A stretch of 64,000 bases of DNA from Puia sp963703355 (GCA_963703355.1 OY969813.1:4216001-4280000); one strand, 5' to 3'. Shown: positions 38,254 to 47,904, numbered from the stretch's first letter. Notes: generated from the sequence alone by a model not told the origin. Translations and numbers: made by a program.

Positions 38254-38274
38254 GAGCTTTTGGCTTTGAGCTTT
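38254..38274 (-). repeat. Heptamer repeat locus C (AAAGCTC type)
   Basis: Three consecutive heptamers, GAGCTTT, TGGCTTT and GAGCTTT, read on the + strand (reverse complement AAAGCTC, AAAGCCA, AAAGCTC). They overlap the last base of the aldehyde dehydrogenase stop codon and extend into its 3' spacer. The same unit as locus A at 4720. Confidence 0.55.
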
Positions 38275-39803
38275 CAGTTGTACAGGTCAAACTGTATGCC
38301 CTGCGCCAGAGGCAGTTTTGTAGAATAATTTATGGTATTAGTCTGACGGCGCATGTAGGATTTCCATGCATCGCTGCCACTTTCCCTGCCACCACCTGTT
38401 TCTTTTTCACCTCCGAAAGCTCCCCCGATTTCGGCGCCCGATGTCCCTATATTTACATTGGCAATACCGCAGTCACTTCCGCTAACAGAAAGAAATAGTT
38501 CCGCCTCGCGCATATTCAGGGTCATGATGGAAGAAGACAATCCCTGAGGGACATTATTCTGCATTTGAATTGCTTCCTCCAGTGTTTTGTATTTCAACAG
38601 GTATAATATCGGAGCAAATGTTTCTTTTGTTACAATATCAAACTCAGGTTTTGCTTCTGCGATGCAGGGTTTCACATAACATCCACTTTCGTATCCTTTA
38701 CCGGATAAGACAGCACCTTCAACTACAAAATGTCCACCCTGGTTTTTACAGGACTCAATGGCATCCAAATACATGGTCACAGCTTCCTTATCAATCAGCG
38801 GCCCGACGTGATTTTTGACGTTTAACGGATCTCCAATGTTGAGTTGTGCATATGCACTAACCAGCATGTCTTTTACCTTATTATAAATCTTTTCCTGAAT
38901 GATAAGACGCCTCGTACTTGTGCATCTTTGTCCTGCTGTACCTACCGCGCCGAAGAGGGATCCCAATACTGCTATGTCCAGGTCAGCGTGATCGCTTATG
39001 ATAATAGCGTTATTCCCGCCCAATTCGAGAAGAGATCGTCCAAGCCTTGAGGCCACTACTGCTGCAAGAGCTTTCCCCATCCGAGTTGAACCGGTTGCTG
39101 ATACAAGAGGTATCCTATCATCCGTGCTCATCCATTCGCCAACTTCGCGGCCGCCTGTTACGATGCAGCTCACGCCTTCAGGAACCTCATTCCTTTTAAG
39201 AACCGCAGAGATGATTTGCTGGCAGGCAAGCGAACAGAGTGGTGTTTTTTCTGACCCCTTCCAAATGGCAACATTGCCACATACCCAGGCGAGCATACTA
39301 TTCCAACTCCAGACTGCAACGGGGAAGTTAAATGCCGATATGATAGCCACAACACCCAAAGGATGCCATTGCTCGTACATCCTGTGCTGAGGTCTTTCAC
39401 TGTGCATTGTGAGACCATGCAGCTGACGAGAGAGCCCGACCGCAAAATCACAGATATCAATCATTTCCTGCACTTCGCCCAAACCTTCCTGCAAACTTTT
39501 CCCCATTTCATAACTTACCAGACTACCCAGGTTATGTTTATTTTCACGAAGGGCTTCACCAATCTGACGTACTATTTCCCCTCGTTTAGGAGATGGCCAT
39601 GTTTTCCAAACAGCAAAGGCTTCCAATGCTTTCACAACGATCTGGTCATATTCAGCTCTGGTAGTTGAAGAAACGGATGCGATTTCTTTTCCGTCAACAG
39701 GAGAATAAGAAATGATTTTTTCAGTAGACTTGTCAAACCATTCTAATCCTGAAGAACTACCTGCGTTGTGGGACTTTATCCCAAGTGCTTTTAAAAATTC
39801 CAT
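38274..39803 (-). CDS. Aldehyde dehydrogenase, ALDH7 (antiquitin/piperideine-6-carboxylate dehydrogenase) type
   Basis: A 509-residue NAD-dependent dehydrogenase. The catalytic Cys is in GTAGQRCTSTRR and the general-base Glu in LLELGGNNA. The C-terminal signature SGSDCGIANVNIGTSG and FGGEKETGGGRESGSDAWK is characteristic of ALDH7/antiquitin, which oxidises alpha-aminoadipic semialdehyde in lysine breakdown. That pathway assignment is by family only, as no other lysine-degradation gene is nearby. A longer reading frame begins at 39941, but it runs through a terminator and the GTATGGGA repeat array, so the ATG at 39803 (MEFLKALGI) is the likely start. Confidence 0.9.
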   Translation of the reverse strand: MEFLKALGIKSHNAGSSSGLEWFDKSTEKIISYSPVDGKEIASVSSTTRAEYDQIVVKALEAFAVWKTWPSPKRGEIVRQIGEALRENKHNLGSLVSYEMGKSLQEGLGEVQEMIDICDFAVGLSRQLHGLTMHSERPQHRMYEQWHPLGVVAIISAFNFPVAVWSWNSMLAWVCGNVAIWKGSEKTPLCSLACQQIISAVLKRNEVPEGVSCIVTGGREVGEWMSTDDRIPLVSATGSTRMGKALAAVVASRLGRSLLELGGNNAIIISDHADLDIAVLGSLFGAVGTAGQRCTSTRRLIIQEKIYNKVKDMLVSAYAQLNIGDPLNVKNHVGPLIDKEAVTMYLDAIESCKNQGGHFVVEGAVLSGKGYESGCYVKPCIAEAKPEFDIVTKETFAPILYLLKYKTLEEAIQMQNNVPQGLSSSIMTLNMREAELFLSVSGSDCGIANVNIGTSGAEIGGAFGGEKETGGGRESGSDAWKSYMRRQTNTINYSTKLPLAQGIQFDLYN

Positions 39804-39836
39804 ACGATAGTATTGAGAGCGCAAGTTATTAAGAAA

Positions 39837-39886
39837 GTATGGGAGTATTGGGAGTATGGGAGTATGGGAGTATGGGAGTGTGGGAG
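39837..39886 (+). repeat. Octamer repeat locus 4 (GTATGGGA type)
   Basis: Six tandem units, GTATGGGA, GTATTGGGA (one base longer), GTATGGGA three times and GTGTGGGA, lie between the aldehyde dehydrogenase start codon and the terminator of the upstream receptor gene. They therefore sit in the promoter/leader region of the dehydrogenase gene. Confidence 0.75.
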
Positions 39887-39888
39887 AA

Positions 39889-39929
39889 AATAAAGAAACA
39901 TCCTGTGTTTTGCAGGATGTTTCTTTATT
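39889..39929 (-). terminator. Rho-independent terminator of the TonB receptor gene
   Basis: A perfect 17-bp stem (39889-39905 with 39913-39929; core AAAGAAACATCCTG) with a 7-base loop lies 30 bases after the receptor stop codon on the minus strand. A short T run follows it on that strand. Strong evidence for intrinsic termination. Confidence 0.9.
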
Positions 39930-39958
39930 CATAAAAAGCAAATCTGGAAAATTCCTTT

Positions 39959-42859
39959 TTAAAGATGCAGTGTCAGTTTTGTAAATAGCCTCATTCCATC
40001 ATACCCCATTTGCACGGCATCGAAAGGGCCGCCTGATTCGCTGTCACCCCATGAAGCGTTTTTGGCTCCTACGGTTGCAGATATATCGGGATGAACGTTG
40101 AATAAATTATCCACACCTATAACCCAGGTCAGATTTTTATTTATTTTATAAGTCAGATACAAATCAGTAGTCATCTTGCCATTAAAGACGAAATTTTCCG
40201 GTACAGAAGAATTCCCGTTATCAGTTGCTACATAAGGATAATATCCAAGTCCCTGATCTGAAATGCCCGCTCCTCCCGGAGTTCCAGGCAATGCGCCGGC
40301 AAGTGTATCATATCCATATCCTTGTGTGGTCAATTTTCCAAAATAGGTAAGATGTGTACCAATGGCCAGCTTGTTCACGTCATATTCAATGTTAATTGAG
40401 AATTTAGATTTGGGAGCAGAGGCCAGCAGGAAGGCCTGTTCACGTGTGCTGAAAAAAGTCTGCTGATCAAATAAATTGTCATTCAAAGGTGCCGGAACAT
40501 TTATCTTGTTTATGTTAATCGTTTGAATATTGCCGGCGAAGAGTATTTTAAGTCCTTTGTTTGGTGCCAGTTTTTTCGAATATTCCAGCACGATGTCTAC
40601 TCCTTCATTTGTGGTGTTCACAGCATTTGCAAAAAATTGGACTGAATTAAGCGGTGGACTTAAAACAGGGAGATAGGGGGCCAGAACCGGGTTTGTTGCA
40701 GAAAATTGTCCGGAGAAGATTACCCTGTTTTTTAGCTGTATTAAATATCCATCGACAGTAACTGTAAAATTGTGCATGGGTTTCCAGGCAAAACCAAGGC
40801 TGTAGTTTACAGATGTTTCCTGTTTCAAAGGTGGAATACCGGCCGCTCTTGCAACGGCGCTTGTATTCGGAGCAAGCCAAATATATTGTAAGCTGCCTGC
40901 GACGATATTCGTATTGATATTGCTGAAATTGATTTGCTGAAGGGAAGGAGCTCTGAATCCTGTGCTCACGGAACCTCTTAAATTGAAATTATCTGTTAGT
41001 TTATAACGGGTGGCAAGTTTATAAGTGTTCACAAATCCAAAATCTGAATAGTTTTCCAGCCGAACCGCTCCATCTAACAGCCATTCTTTGGTTACATCCA
41101 GAGAACCCTCTACATAACCTCCAATATTTGTCCGACTTGCATTGGTTACGTCGGTGGGTCTGAAACCGGGAAAGCCCTGAGAGCCGGAAGCGACATCTCT
41201 TGTGTCTCCTGTTATCGAGTAAGATTTCTGCGTTGGCGGATAACCCATCCAGGAATCATCTTCTCCTGCAAATATTTTGTAATTCTCATACCTGAATTCA
41301 GCTCCAAAAGACAGGGTCAATCCTTGTGCAACGGTGCTAAATCTCCTGCTAATATCCAGGTTTGAAGTATTCTGCAAAAAATCAAAGCCACCATCATCAA
41401 ATCTTGTTTTTGTTGCAACTTCATTTTCCGGCAGCGTTGCATTAAAAGTTTTATTGCCGTAGTAGTGAAATATATTATATCCAACCACATTACTCAGGTC
41501 CCAATCCCAATTGTTCCCCACCGTTCCTCTAATGCCTCCTGCAAAAGAAACATCCTGGATATACACGTCTTCCTGTGGGTTGTAGAAAACGTTGGCTGTA
41601 TCAAGAACACCTGGCGTCGGATCAAAAACATGCATGATACCGGGAACAAATATCAGATTGCCATTTGCGTCTGTAGGAAATTTCTCCGGGTGGTCGTCAA
41701 AATTTCTCGTCCAGGCATAAACGTTGGAATGTTTATAATTGTAACCACCAAAAGAATAAAATGTAGTTTTTGTTCCGGCTATGGGAATTTCCATATTGTA
41801 CATGCCACCTCCGGAAGTTACAGAGCCATCACCAAATGCTCTTCTGTATTCAGCAATATAGGGGGCAACCATTTTGGAATTAGGATTGGTTGACCAGTTA
41901 GTGTCTGGTAGTGCACGGAATGTTTTTCCGAGTGTGAGAAGATTTGCGCCGACATTAATGAACCCGCCACTTTTTCCGATGGGTACGCCATAATTCAGAC
42001 TGAGGGTAAAGGTTCGGCCATCGAGCTGTTTGCCGGTATAATATTGGCTCGGATCAACGTTATTTAATGTATTGTATTTATGATCGTAGTAGCCACTGAA
42101 TCCAGCCGTTGCCAACAGTTTGTTTACGTCTTTTTTAAGGATGATATTGATGACTCCTGCTATCGCATCAGATCCATATTGTGCAGATGCACCATCTCTT
42201 AATATTTCAACCCGGTCGATGGCCGCTTCAGGAATGGCATTCAGATCGGTGCCTGAGTTACCCCGTCCTCTTGTTCCAAATTCGTTTACAAAAGCGGCTA
42301 AATGTCTGCGTTTGCCATTTATAAGCACCAGCGTTTGATCATAACCCAAACCTCTGAGGCTGGCAAAGTCCATGGCATCAGATCCATCGGCACCGCTTTG
42401 TTTGTTATAATTAAAAGACGGGACAGCCATATTTAACTGTGATTCGAGGTCTGGTCTGGCGGTGGTTTCTTCAATGGAATTCATTTTTACGATATCGACC
42501 GGAACGGCGCTTTCTGTTCTGACTCTTGGCATACCCCTGTTCCCTGTTACGACCACTTCGCCAAGATCTGTAAGACTTTCTTCCAACGCAACTGATAAAT
42601 CAGTTTGTGTGCCTACTTTAACTGACAGGGTTTTGAAACCTATTGCACTTATTTCTAATTCGTCGTTGGGGGTGGCCTGGATTTTAAAAACTCCCGCATT
42701 ATCTGTGGTAGTTCCTTTTTTGGAGGATTTTACTTTCACGGTAACTCCTGAAAGAGGGCTGCCCGTTTTACTATCCGTTATTTTGCCCGATAAATTGGTC
42801 TGAGCCATTAAAAAAGACGAGCAAATCAAAAATCCCGATAAAAAAAGCCATTTTTTCAT
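39959..42859 (-). CDS. TonB-dependent outer-membrane receptor with carboxypeptidase-like N-terminal domain
   Basis: A 966-residue receptor importing an unknown substrate with energy from TonB. After the signal peptide (ending SSFLMAQ) comes a carboxypeptidase-regulatory-like domain (LSGKITDSKTGSPLSGVTVKV). The plug follows (VPVDIVKMNSIEE, and DRVEILRDGASAQYGSDAIAGVINIILKK near residue 215), then a ~700-residue barrel ending LTLHL. The plug sequence is of the vitamin/siderophore-like TonB class rather than SusC, and no SusD gene lies nearby. It has its own strong terminator. Confidence 0.93.
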   Translation of the reverse strand: MKKWLFLSGFLICSSFLMAQTNLSGKITDSKTGSPLSGVTVKVKSSKKGTTTDNAGVFKIQATPNDELEISAIGFKTLSVKVGTQTDLSVALEESLTDLGEVVVTGNRGMPRVRTESAVPVDIVKMNSIEETTARPDLESQLNMAVPSFNYNKQSGADGSDAMDFASLRGLGYDQTLVLINGKRRHLAAFVNEFGTRGRGNSGTDLNAIPEAAIDRVEILRDGASAQYGSDAIAGVINIILKKDVNKLLATAGFSGYYDHKYNTLNNVDPSQYYTGKQLDGRTFTLSLNYGVPIGKSGGFINVGANLLTLGKTFRALPDTNWSTNPNSKMVAPYIAEYRRAFGDGSVTSGGGMYNMEIPIAGTKTTFYSFGGYNYKHSNVYAWTRNFDDHPEKFPTDANGNLIFVPGIMHVFDPTPGVLDTANVFYNPQEDVYIQDVSFAGGIRGTVGNNWDWDLSNVVGYNIFHYYGNKTFNATLPENEVATKTRFDDGGFDFLQNTSNLDISRRFSTVAQGLTLSFGAEFRYENYKIFAGEDDSWMGYPPTQKSYSITGDTRDVASGSQGFPGFRPTDVTNASRTNIGGYVEGSLDVTKEWLLDGAVRLENYSDFGFVNTYKLATRYKLTDNFNLRGSVSTGFRAPSLQQINFSNINTNIVAGSLQYIWLAPNTSAVARAAGIPPLKQETSVNYSLGFAWKPMHNFTVTVDGYLIQLKNRVIFSGQFSATNPVLAPYLPVLSPPLNSVQFFANAVNTTNEGVDIVLEYSKKLAPNKGLKILFAGNIQTININKINVPAPLNDNLFDQQTFFSTREQAFLLASAPKSKFSINIEYDVNKLAIGTHLTYFGKLTTQGYGYDTLAGALPGTPGGAGISDQGLGYYPYVATDNGNSSVPENFVFNGKMTTDLYLTYKINKNLTWVIGVDNLFNVHPDISATVGAKNASWGDSESGGPFDAVQMGYDGMRLFTKLTLHL

Positions 42860-43171
42860 AAATCGCAGTTTTGGTAAAATAGATAGATTGGTAAAAATGA
42901 ATATGACGTTAATGGCCAAGCATTTGCCAAATTATGCATTGGCGCCCGAAAAACCATATATTACTATAAATAATATTTTGTTATTCACCTGTTGTTAACC
43001 TAAGCGAAATAATTTAGACTGGAAATTATGAGGTTCGGCATTTTTTTGCATTCTTTGATTTCCCAATCTATCCGTTGAAATCCTGTTGCACAGGTTTTTC
43101 CTCCAACGTTGAAATCCGCTATCGAACATCCAAATCCCTGGAGCCGATTTTTCACCCGATAGCACCTTTTT
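42860..43171. other. 312-base spacer between divergent genes
   Basis: No gene is visible. It must hold the promoters of the TonB receptor (minus) and the small exported protein (plus). The left part is AT-rich. An 11-base direct repeat, CGTTGAAATCC, occurs at 43073-43083 and 43107-43117. Minus-strand reading frames here have no family features and overlap the next gene. Confidence 0.5.
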
Positions 43172-43669
43172 ATGCACCCTTTAATCCGAATTTTAGCAAT
43201 TACTGTTTTCTTCAGTTTTACATCCAAAGCCCTATTTGCCAATCCGTTTGATACCAAACCAATGACGTCTTTTTCATTGAAAATGGGTGAAATCAGGTAT
43301 TTGAAATTATTTCTTCTAAATAAACATCATCAAGAAGCTGACAAACAACCTTTAGTCGCCGCAGGGATAAAAAATTCCTCAGGCAGGATCTGCTCCTGTC
43401 AGATACTGGACCTCGAATCGTCTAATTATAATCACCAACATGTGGTGTTGCTTGCTGAAAAAGCAAATTATGGCAACAGCAATGACTTAAATATTGCAAG
43501 GAGCCATATCGAAAAAGAAAAAAAACATCTTCGGCAAATGTTTTATGACAAGATAAAAACGTTGTCAGAAATACATCAGACAGGTTCATGCAAGGCATTG
43601 TATTATCAACTCAAGACAGCCGACAGTCAATTACAACTATATGAGATTCTGGATGCGGATATTAATTAG
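43172..43669 (+). CDS. Small exported protein of unknown function
   Basis: A 165-residue protein with a convincing signal peptide (PLIRILAITVFFSFTSKALFANP, cleavage near residue 24). The mature part is Lys/His/Gln-rich and helical, with three Cys residues (CSC pair near residue 74 and one near 146), so one disulphide is possible. I recognise no family. It is flanked by the divergent TonB receptor and the opposing panB gene. Codon choice looks like its neighbours. Confidence 0.6.
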   Translation: MHPLIRILAITVFFSFTSKALFANPFDTKPMTSFSLKMGEIRYLKLFLLNKHHQEADKQPLVAAGIKNSSGRICSCQILDLESSNYNHQHVVLLAEKANYGNSNDLNIARSHIEKEKKHLRQMFYDKIKTLSEIHQTGSCKALYYQLKTADSQLQLYEILDADIN

Positions 43670-43706
43670 ATTCGGGGGGTAAGTTGCAAGTTTGAATTCG
43701 GAGATT

Positions 43707-44510
43707 TTAGTATTGCTCCTGTTCATTCGGAAAATCATTTGATTTCACGTCTTTTATATATTGTTGAACAGCGTTCGTTATGGGTTCATGAAGTTTTAAA
43801 TATTGTCTTAAAAATCTGGGTTTGAATTCAGTGTTGATTCCCAGAAGATCATGCATAACGAGAACCTGGCCATCGCAATATTTTCCCGCGCCGATTCCAA
43901 TAACTGGTATACTTATATTTTCGGCAACTTCTTTTGCGAGCATCGCGGGAATTTTTTCTAACACTATGGCAAAGCAACCAGCTTCTTCAAGTAGCCGTGC
44001 ATCTGTTTTTAATTTATTTGCTTCCATTTCCTCCTTTGCACGAACGGTATACGTTCCAAATTTGTAAATGGATTGCGGTGTTAATCCCAGGTGACCCATG
44101 ACCGGTACTCCTGCTGCCAAAATTCGTTTTACGGATTCCATCACTTCTTCACCGCCCTCAAGTTTTACTCCATGTGCGCCTGTTTCTTTCATAATGCGGA
44201 CTGCTGATATTAGAGCTTCCTTCGAATTCGATTGATACGAACCGAATGGAAGGTCCACAATGACGAGTGATCTGGAAACTCCGCGTATCACGGATGAGGC
44301 ATGATAGATCATTTGATCTAACGTAATCGGTAAAGTAGTTTCATGACCTGCCATTACATTTGATGCTGAATCTCCAACAAGTATTACGTCAATACCTGCC
44401 TGGTCAAATAAGCGGGCAAAAGAGTAATCGTATGCAGTAATCATAGAAATCCGCTCACCATTTGCCTTCATATTCTGAAGGATATGCGTCGTAATTTTCT
44501 TGGGGGTCAT
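43707..44510 (-). CDS. panB: 3-methyl-2-oxobutanoate hydroxymethyltransferase
   Basis: First committed step of pantothenate synthesis: transfers a hydroxymethyl group from methylene-tetrahydrofolate to ketoisovalerate. The 267-residue protein shows ITAYDYSFARLFDQAGID near the N-terminus and the metal-binding LVGDSASNVMAGHETTLP loop. VKLEGGEEV, VMGHLGLTPQS and the VIGIGAGKYCDGQVLVMHDLLG block complete the signature. Full length for the family. It lies just downstream of ppx on the same strand with a 59-base gap; the functions are unrelated. Confidence 0.95.
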   Translation of the reverse strand: MTPKKITTHILQNMKANGERISMITAYDYSFARLFDQAGIDVILVGDSASNVMAGHETTLPITLDQMIYHASSVIRGVSRSLVIVDLPFGSYQSNSKEALISAVRIMKETGAHGVKLEGGEEVMESVKRILAAGVPVMGHLGLTPQSIYKFGTYTVRAKEEMEANKLKTDARLLEEAGCFAIVLEKIPAMLAKEVAENISIPVIGIGAGKYCDGQVLVMHDLLGINTEFKPRFLRQYLKLHEPITNAVQQYIKDVKSNDFPNEQEQY

Positions 44511-44569
44511 TTACTTCAGTTGAGAGATAAAGATAACGCGAATTGATATAATGCCTCATGCATCCTAAT

Positions 44570-45469
44570 TCAACTGGCGGGGGTAAGATTAGTTTGCAAT
44601 TCACGATATAGTGCCTGAATCATTCCGTCGGCAAGACCAATTTTCGGAACGAATATTTCCTCAGCGCCGATCCATCGCATTACGTTTACATAAATCAGAA
44701 GAGCCGGGACGATAACATCAGCCCTGTCTTCCTTTAAGTTATAAAGACGCATACGTTCCGCCACAGTAAAGCTGTTGAGCTCCTTGTAGTAATCTTTAAG
44801 AAGCTCAAGTGGCAGGGGTTTGCCATCCTTCCTTTTAGAGAGCGAAAAAACCTTGTTGATATTACCGCCGGATCCAATAGCGGTTAATTGTTTTGACATG
44901 TTTCGAATTTCTTTTTTCAGAAACTCTTTCATTTGGTCCCAGTGCGCTTCGGTAACCTGGTTTTTGATCAGGCGGATGGTTCCTATATTAAATGACTTTT
45001 TGAATAGGAGTTTGTTATCTGCGAAACAAGTAAGTTCCGTGCTGCCACCGCCCACATCAATATATAAATAGGACTTGTCTGTGTTCAGGTTTTCAGCAAT
45101 ATGATTCTCATAAATATATGCGGCTTCTTCGTCGCCACTGATGATTTCAATTTTAATTCCGGTAGCATTTTCTACGGTTTGAATAATTTGTAAACCGTTT
45201 TGTGCATCCCGCATGGCAGATGTAGCAGCGGACTTAAAATTAGTAACAGAATAAGCATCCATCAGGTATTTAAACGAGCGGATGGTATTTAAAAGCATCG
45301 AGGTTTTGATTTCAGAAATTTCTTTTTTGTCAAATACATCAAAACCAAGGCGCAGTGGTACCCGCAACAAATTTAGCTTTTCGAAAAGAGGTTTTTTTTC
45401 CGATTCAATTACTTCTGTGATGAGCAATCTGGCTGCATTACTACCAATGTCAATAGCTGCCAAAATCAT
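44570..45469 (-). CDS. ppx: Ppx/GppA family exopolyphosphatase
   Basis: A 299-residue ASKHA-fold phosphatase expected to release phosphate from polyphosphate chains (or act on pppGpp). The phosphate-binding loops are visible: AAIDIGSNAARLLI at the N-terminus and YLYIDVGGGSTELT near residue 135, with GSGGNINKVF near residue 200. It lacks the C-terminal HD-like domain of E. coli Ppx, as do many short family members. It starts 12 bases after the stop of ppk1 on the same strand, so synthesis and breakdown of polyphosphate are probably co-transcribed. Confidence 0.9.
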   Translation of the reverse strand: MILAAIDIGSNAARLLITEVIESEKKPLFEKLNLLRVPLRLGFDVFDKKEISEIKTSMLLNTIRSFKYLMDAYSVTNFKSAATSAMRDAQNGLQIIQTVENATGIKIEIISGDEEAAYIYENHIAENLNTDKSYLYIDVGGGSTELTCFADNKLLFKKSFNIGTIRLIKNQVTEAHWDQMKEFLKKEIRNMSKQLTAIGSGGNINKVFSLSKRKDGKPLPLELLKDYYKELNSFTVAERMRLYNLKEDRADVIVPALLIYVNVMRWIGAEEIFVPKIGLADGMIQALYRELQTNLTPAS

Positions 45470-45481
45470 GGGGTTGGATAT

Positions 45482-47617
45482 TTAAATAAGTGTTATCTGA
45501 TCAGCGGCAATAGCAGGTGTTAATTCCTGCTGAATGACCGGCTTGTTGATTTTCTGATTCAGATATTGATAAATTTCAATCTGGGAACGTACTTTTTTTG
45601 ACTGGTCCTTTTTATAGTGATTCTGAAGATTATTGTCCAGCCATCTTGCTTTTGCATTGTCTGAAAGTTGAATTTGCAAAATTTCATTTATTTCTTTACG
45701 AATTTTTGGATCCAGAATCGGGCAAGTCGCTTCAATGCGGTGATCCATATTCCTCACCATCCAATCAGCCGAAGATATATAAACTTTTTCTTTGCCGTTG
45801 TTGTGAAAAATAAACACCCTTGCATGTTCGAGATATTCATCCAGAATGCTGATTGCTGTCACGGGTTTTTTAAATTTTCTATTCTCAGGCATCATACAAA
45901 AAATACCTCTTACAATCAATTGTATTTCGACGCCTGCGCGTGCAGCTTCGTATAATTTGTAAATCAATTCTTCATCAGAAAGTGAATTTATCTTGAGTGT
46001 AATGGATGCATTTTTTTTACTTTTTGCAGCCTTGATTTCTGCATTGATCATGCGATATAATTCCTTTCGTAAATATATGGGGCAGGGGATGAGTGTTTTA
46101 CATGCTTTCAAAGGAGCAAACCCAGATTTCCAGTTCTCCATGTATGTAAATATGCGGTTCACGTCAGCCATAATGTTTCGGTTTGCCGTAAGCAGGCAGT
46201 GATCGCTGTACATGGTGGCGGTTTTTTCATTCAGATTGCCGGTGCTCACAAACCCATAATAAATAGAACGGGGCCCCTTTTTCTTCTTGATCAGGCATAA
46301 CTTAGAATGCACTTTCATATTTGGAATCACGTCAATCACTTTTACACCTTCTTCTTCCAAAAGAGATTTCCATTCGAGGTTTGCTTCTTCGTCAAATCGT
46401 GCACGATATTCCATCATTGCAGTAACCTGCTTTCCATTTCTAACAGCATTAATAAGCGCATTGATCACTTTAGAATTGGAAGCCAGCCGGTAGCAGGTGA
46501 CCTTAATTACTGTAACATCCGGATCGATTGCCGCTTCGCGCAGCAAATCTATCACGGCATTAAAAGAATGATATGGGAAGTGCAACATGATATCCTGTTC
46601 CAACACGACATCTGTAATTCGGTGAGAACTGCGAACCAAAGGATGCGGAAATGGTTTTTTACGTTGCCCCTTTTTCGTAAATACATCAGGAAAATCAATG
46701 AAATGCCGGAAATTATGAATTCTGCCTCCGGGGATAGTGGTACCTTTTTTCGCGAGTGAAAGTCCTTTTATCAGAAATTCAAGAAGATCAGTATCCATTT
46801 CTTTGTCGTATACAAACCTTACAAATTTGCCTTTTCTCCGATTCTTTAATCCCTTCTCAATCTTTTGCATCAGGGAGGTTGACAGATCGTTGTCTATGTC
46901 GATCTCTGCGTCTTTTGTGACTTTAAAAACCCAGGAACCGTAGCGATCATATCCGAAATATGAAAATATATTTTTCAGATTATATCGGATAACGTCTTCC
47001 AGAAGGATGATATAATTTTCATCGGGAGAAGGTGACGGAAGAATTACAAAACGTCCGAGTGTGCGGCTGGGAATCTCTATAATCGCAAATTTTTTTTCTT
47101 CCATTTCCCGGGATTTTCTGGCCAGTACAACACCCAGGTAAAGAGATTTTTCTCTTAGATAGGGAAACTGCGGAATACTTTGAATCATGAGTGGAATAAT
47201 ATTTGCCCGGGCCTCCTCTTCAAAATAGTTCTGCACGAATTTCTGCTGGTCCTTGTTCAGGTCTTTTTCTGTGATGAGAAAAATTTTTTCATTTTTCATT
47301 TCACTGTAAATCTTCCTCCAGATCTCGTCGAATCTTTCCTGTTGTTGTAATACAATTGACTGGATCTGGAGAAGTATTTTATCCGGAGCAGTTTCCATAT
47401 GCATATTCAGCTTTCCCTTACCACTATATTCTTTCATCCGATTTAGGGCAGCTACCCGTACCCGAAAAAATTCGTCCAGATTATTAGAAAAGATTCCCAG
47501 AAATTTAACTCTTTCCCGCAAAGGAACTGATGGATCGGCGGCTTCCTGAAGTACTCTGCCATTGAAGGCAAGCCAGCTGATATCCCTGGGAATGGTTCTT
47601 CTTTTCATAATTGACAT
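45482..47617 (-). CDS. ppk1: Polyphosphate kinase 1
   Basis: Makes inorganic polyphosphate from ATP. The 711-residue protein has all PPK1 domains: N-terminal helical (PRDISWLAFNGRVLQEA), head, and two phospholipase-D-like catalytic domains. The autophosphorylated His lies in KVHSKLCLIKKK, and YGFVSTGNLNEKTATMYSDH is the adjacent phosphate-binding stretch. The second His region is in the C-terminal domain (IEATCPI area). The start is an ATG at 47617; one nine bases downstream is possible. Directly upstream of ppx in one presumed operon. Confidence 0.95.
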   Translation of the reverse strand: MSIMKRRTIPRDISWLAFNGRVLQEAADPSVPLRERVKFLGIFSNNLDEFFRVRVAALNRMKEYSGKGKLNMHMETAPDKILLQIQSIVLQQQERFDEIWRKIYSEMKNEKIFLITEKDLNKDQQKFVQNYFEEEARANIIPLMIQSIPQFPYLREKSLYLGVVLARKSREMEEKKFAIIEIPSRTLGRFVILPSPSPDENYIILLEDVIRYNLKNIFSYFGYDRYGSWVFKVTKDAEIDIDNDLSTSLMQKIEKGLKNRRKGKFVRFVYDKEMDTDLLEFLIKGLSLAKKGTTIPGGRIHNFRHFIDFPDVFTKKGQRKKPFPHPLVRSSHRITDVVLEQDIMLHFPYHSFNAVIDLLREAAIDPDVTVIKVTCYRLASNSKVINALINAVRNGKQVTAMMEYRARFDEEANLEWKSLLEEEGVKVIDVIPNMKVHSKLCLIKKKKGPRSIYYGFVSTGNLNEKTATMYSDHCLLTANRNIMADVNRIFTYMENWKSGFAPLKACKTLIPCPIYLRKELYRMINAEIKAAKSKKNASITLKINSLSDEELIYKLYEAARAGVEIQLIVRGIFCMMPENRKFKKPVTAISILDEYLEHARVFIFHNNGKEKVYISSADWMVRNMDHRIEATCPILDPKIRKEINEILQIQLSDNAKARWLDNNLQNHYKKDQSKKVRSQIEIYQYLNQKINKPVIQQELTPAIAADQITLI

Positions 47618-47904
47618 CGACACCTTTATTGCAAAGTAAGAGGAAATAGAATTTCAACAATTGAGAAAATTGAAAATTGAGAATAGTGATAAAATGTTAA
47701 CGATCAGAGCGTTTATCCGATTCTTCCGGGATTTCGGTTTGTGAATGATTTTGTAAAAAGTGGGCTCGTATGTATTTGTTTTATCCCTCCTAGCTGATTT
47801 GAAGGCTGTTTAGAACAACCGTATTGAGATTTATTAAGATCCTCAATCTTTTCTTTGAAAATCAGAGAATAATCCCGACCTTCGCCGTCCAAAATTCCGA
47901 TGGT

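Noticed and set aside
39804..39941. 46-codon N-terminal extension of the aldehyde dehydrogenase
   Set aside because: It reads through the receptor terminator and the octamer array and gives a repetitive peptide with no family similarity; the ATG at 39803 starts the conserved protein.
41465..41893. 142-codon plus-strand frame inside the TonB receptor gene
   Set aside because: Antisense shadow of a clear receptor coding sequence.
43073..43117. 11-base direct repeat CGTTGAAATCC as a target-site duplication
   Set aside because: Only 23 bases lie between the copies, with no transposon ends or transposase.
42995..43257. Minus-strand frames of 60-85 codons in the spacer before the small exported protein
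   Set aside because: No signal, domain or start context, and they overlap the better-supported plus-strand gene.
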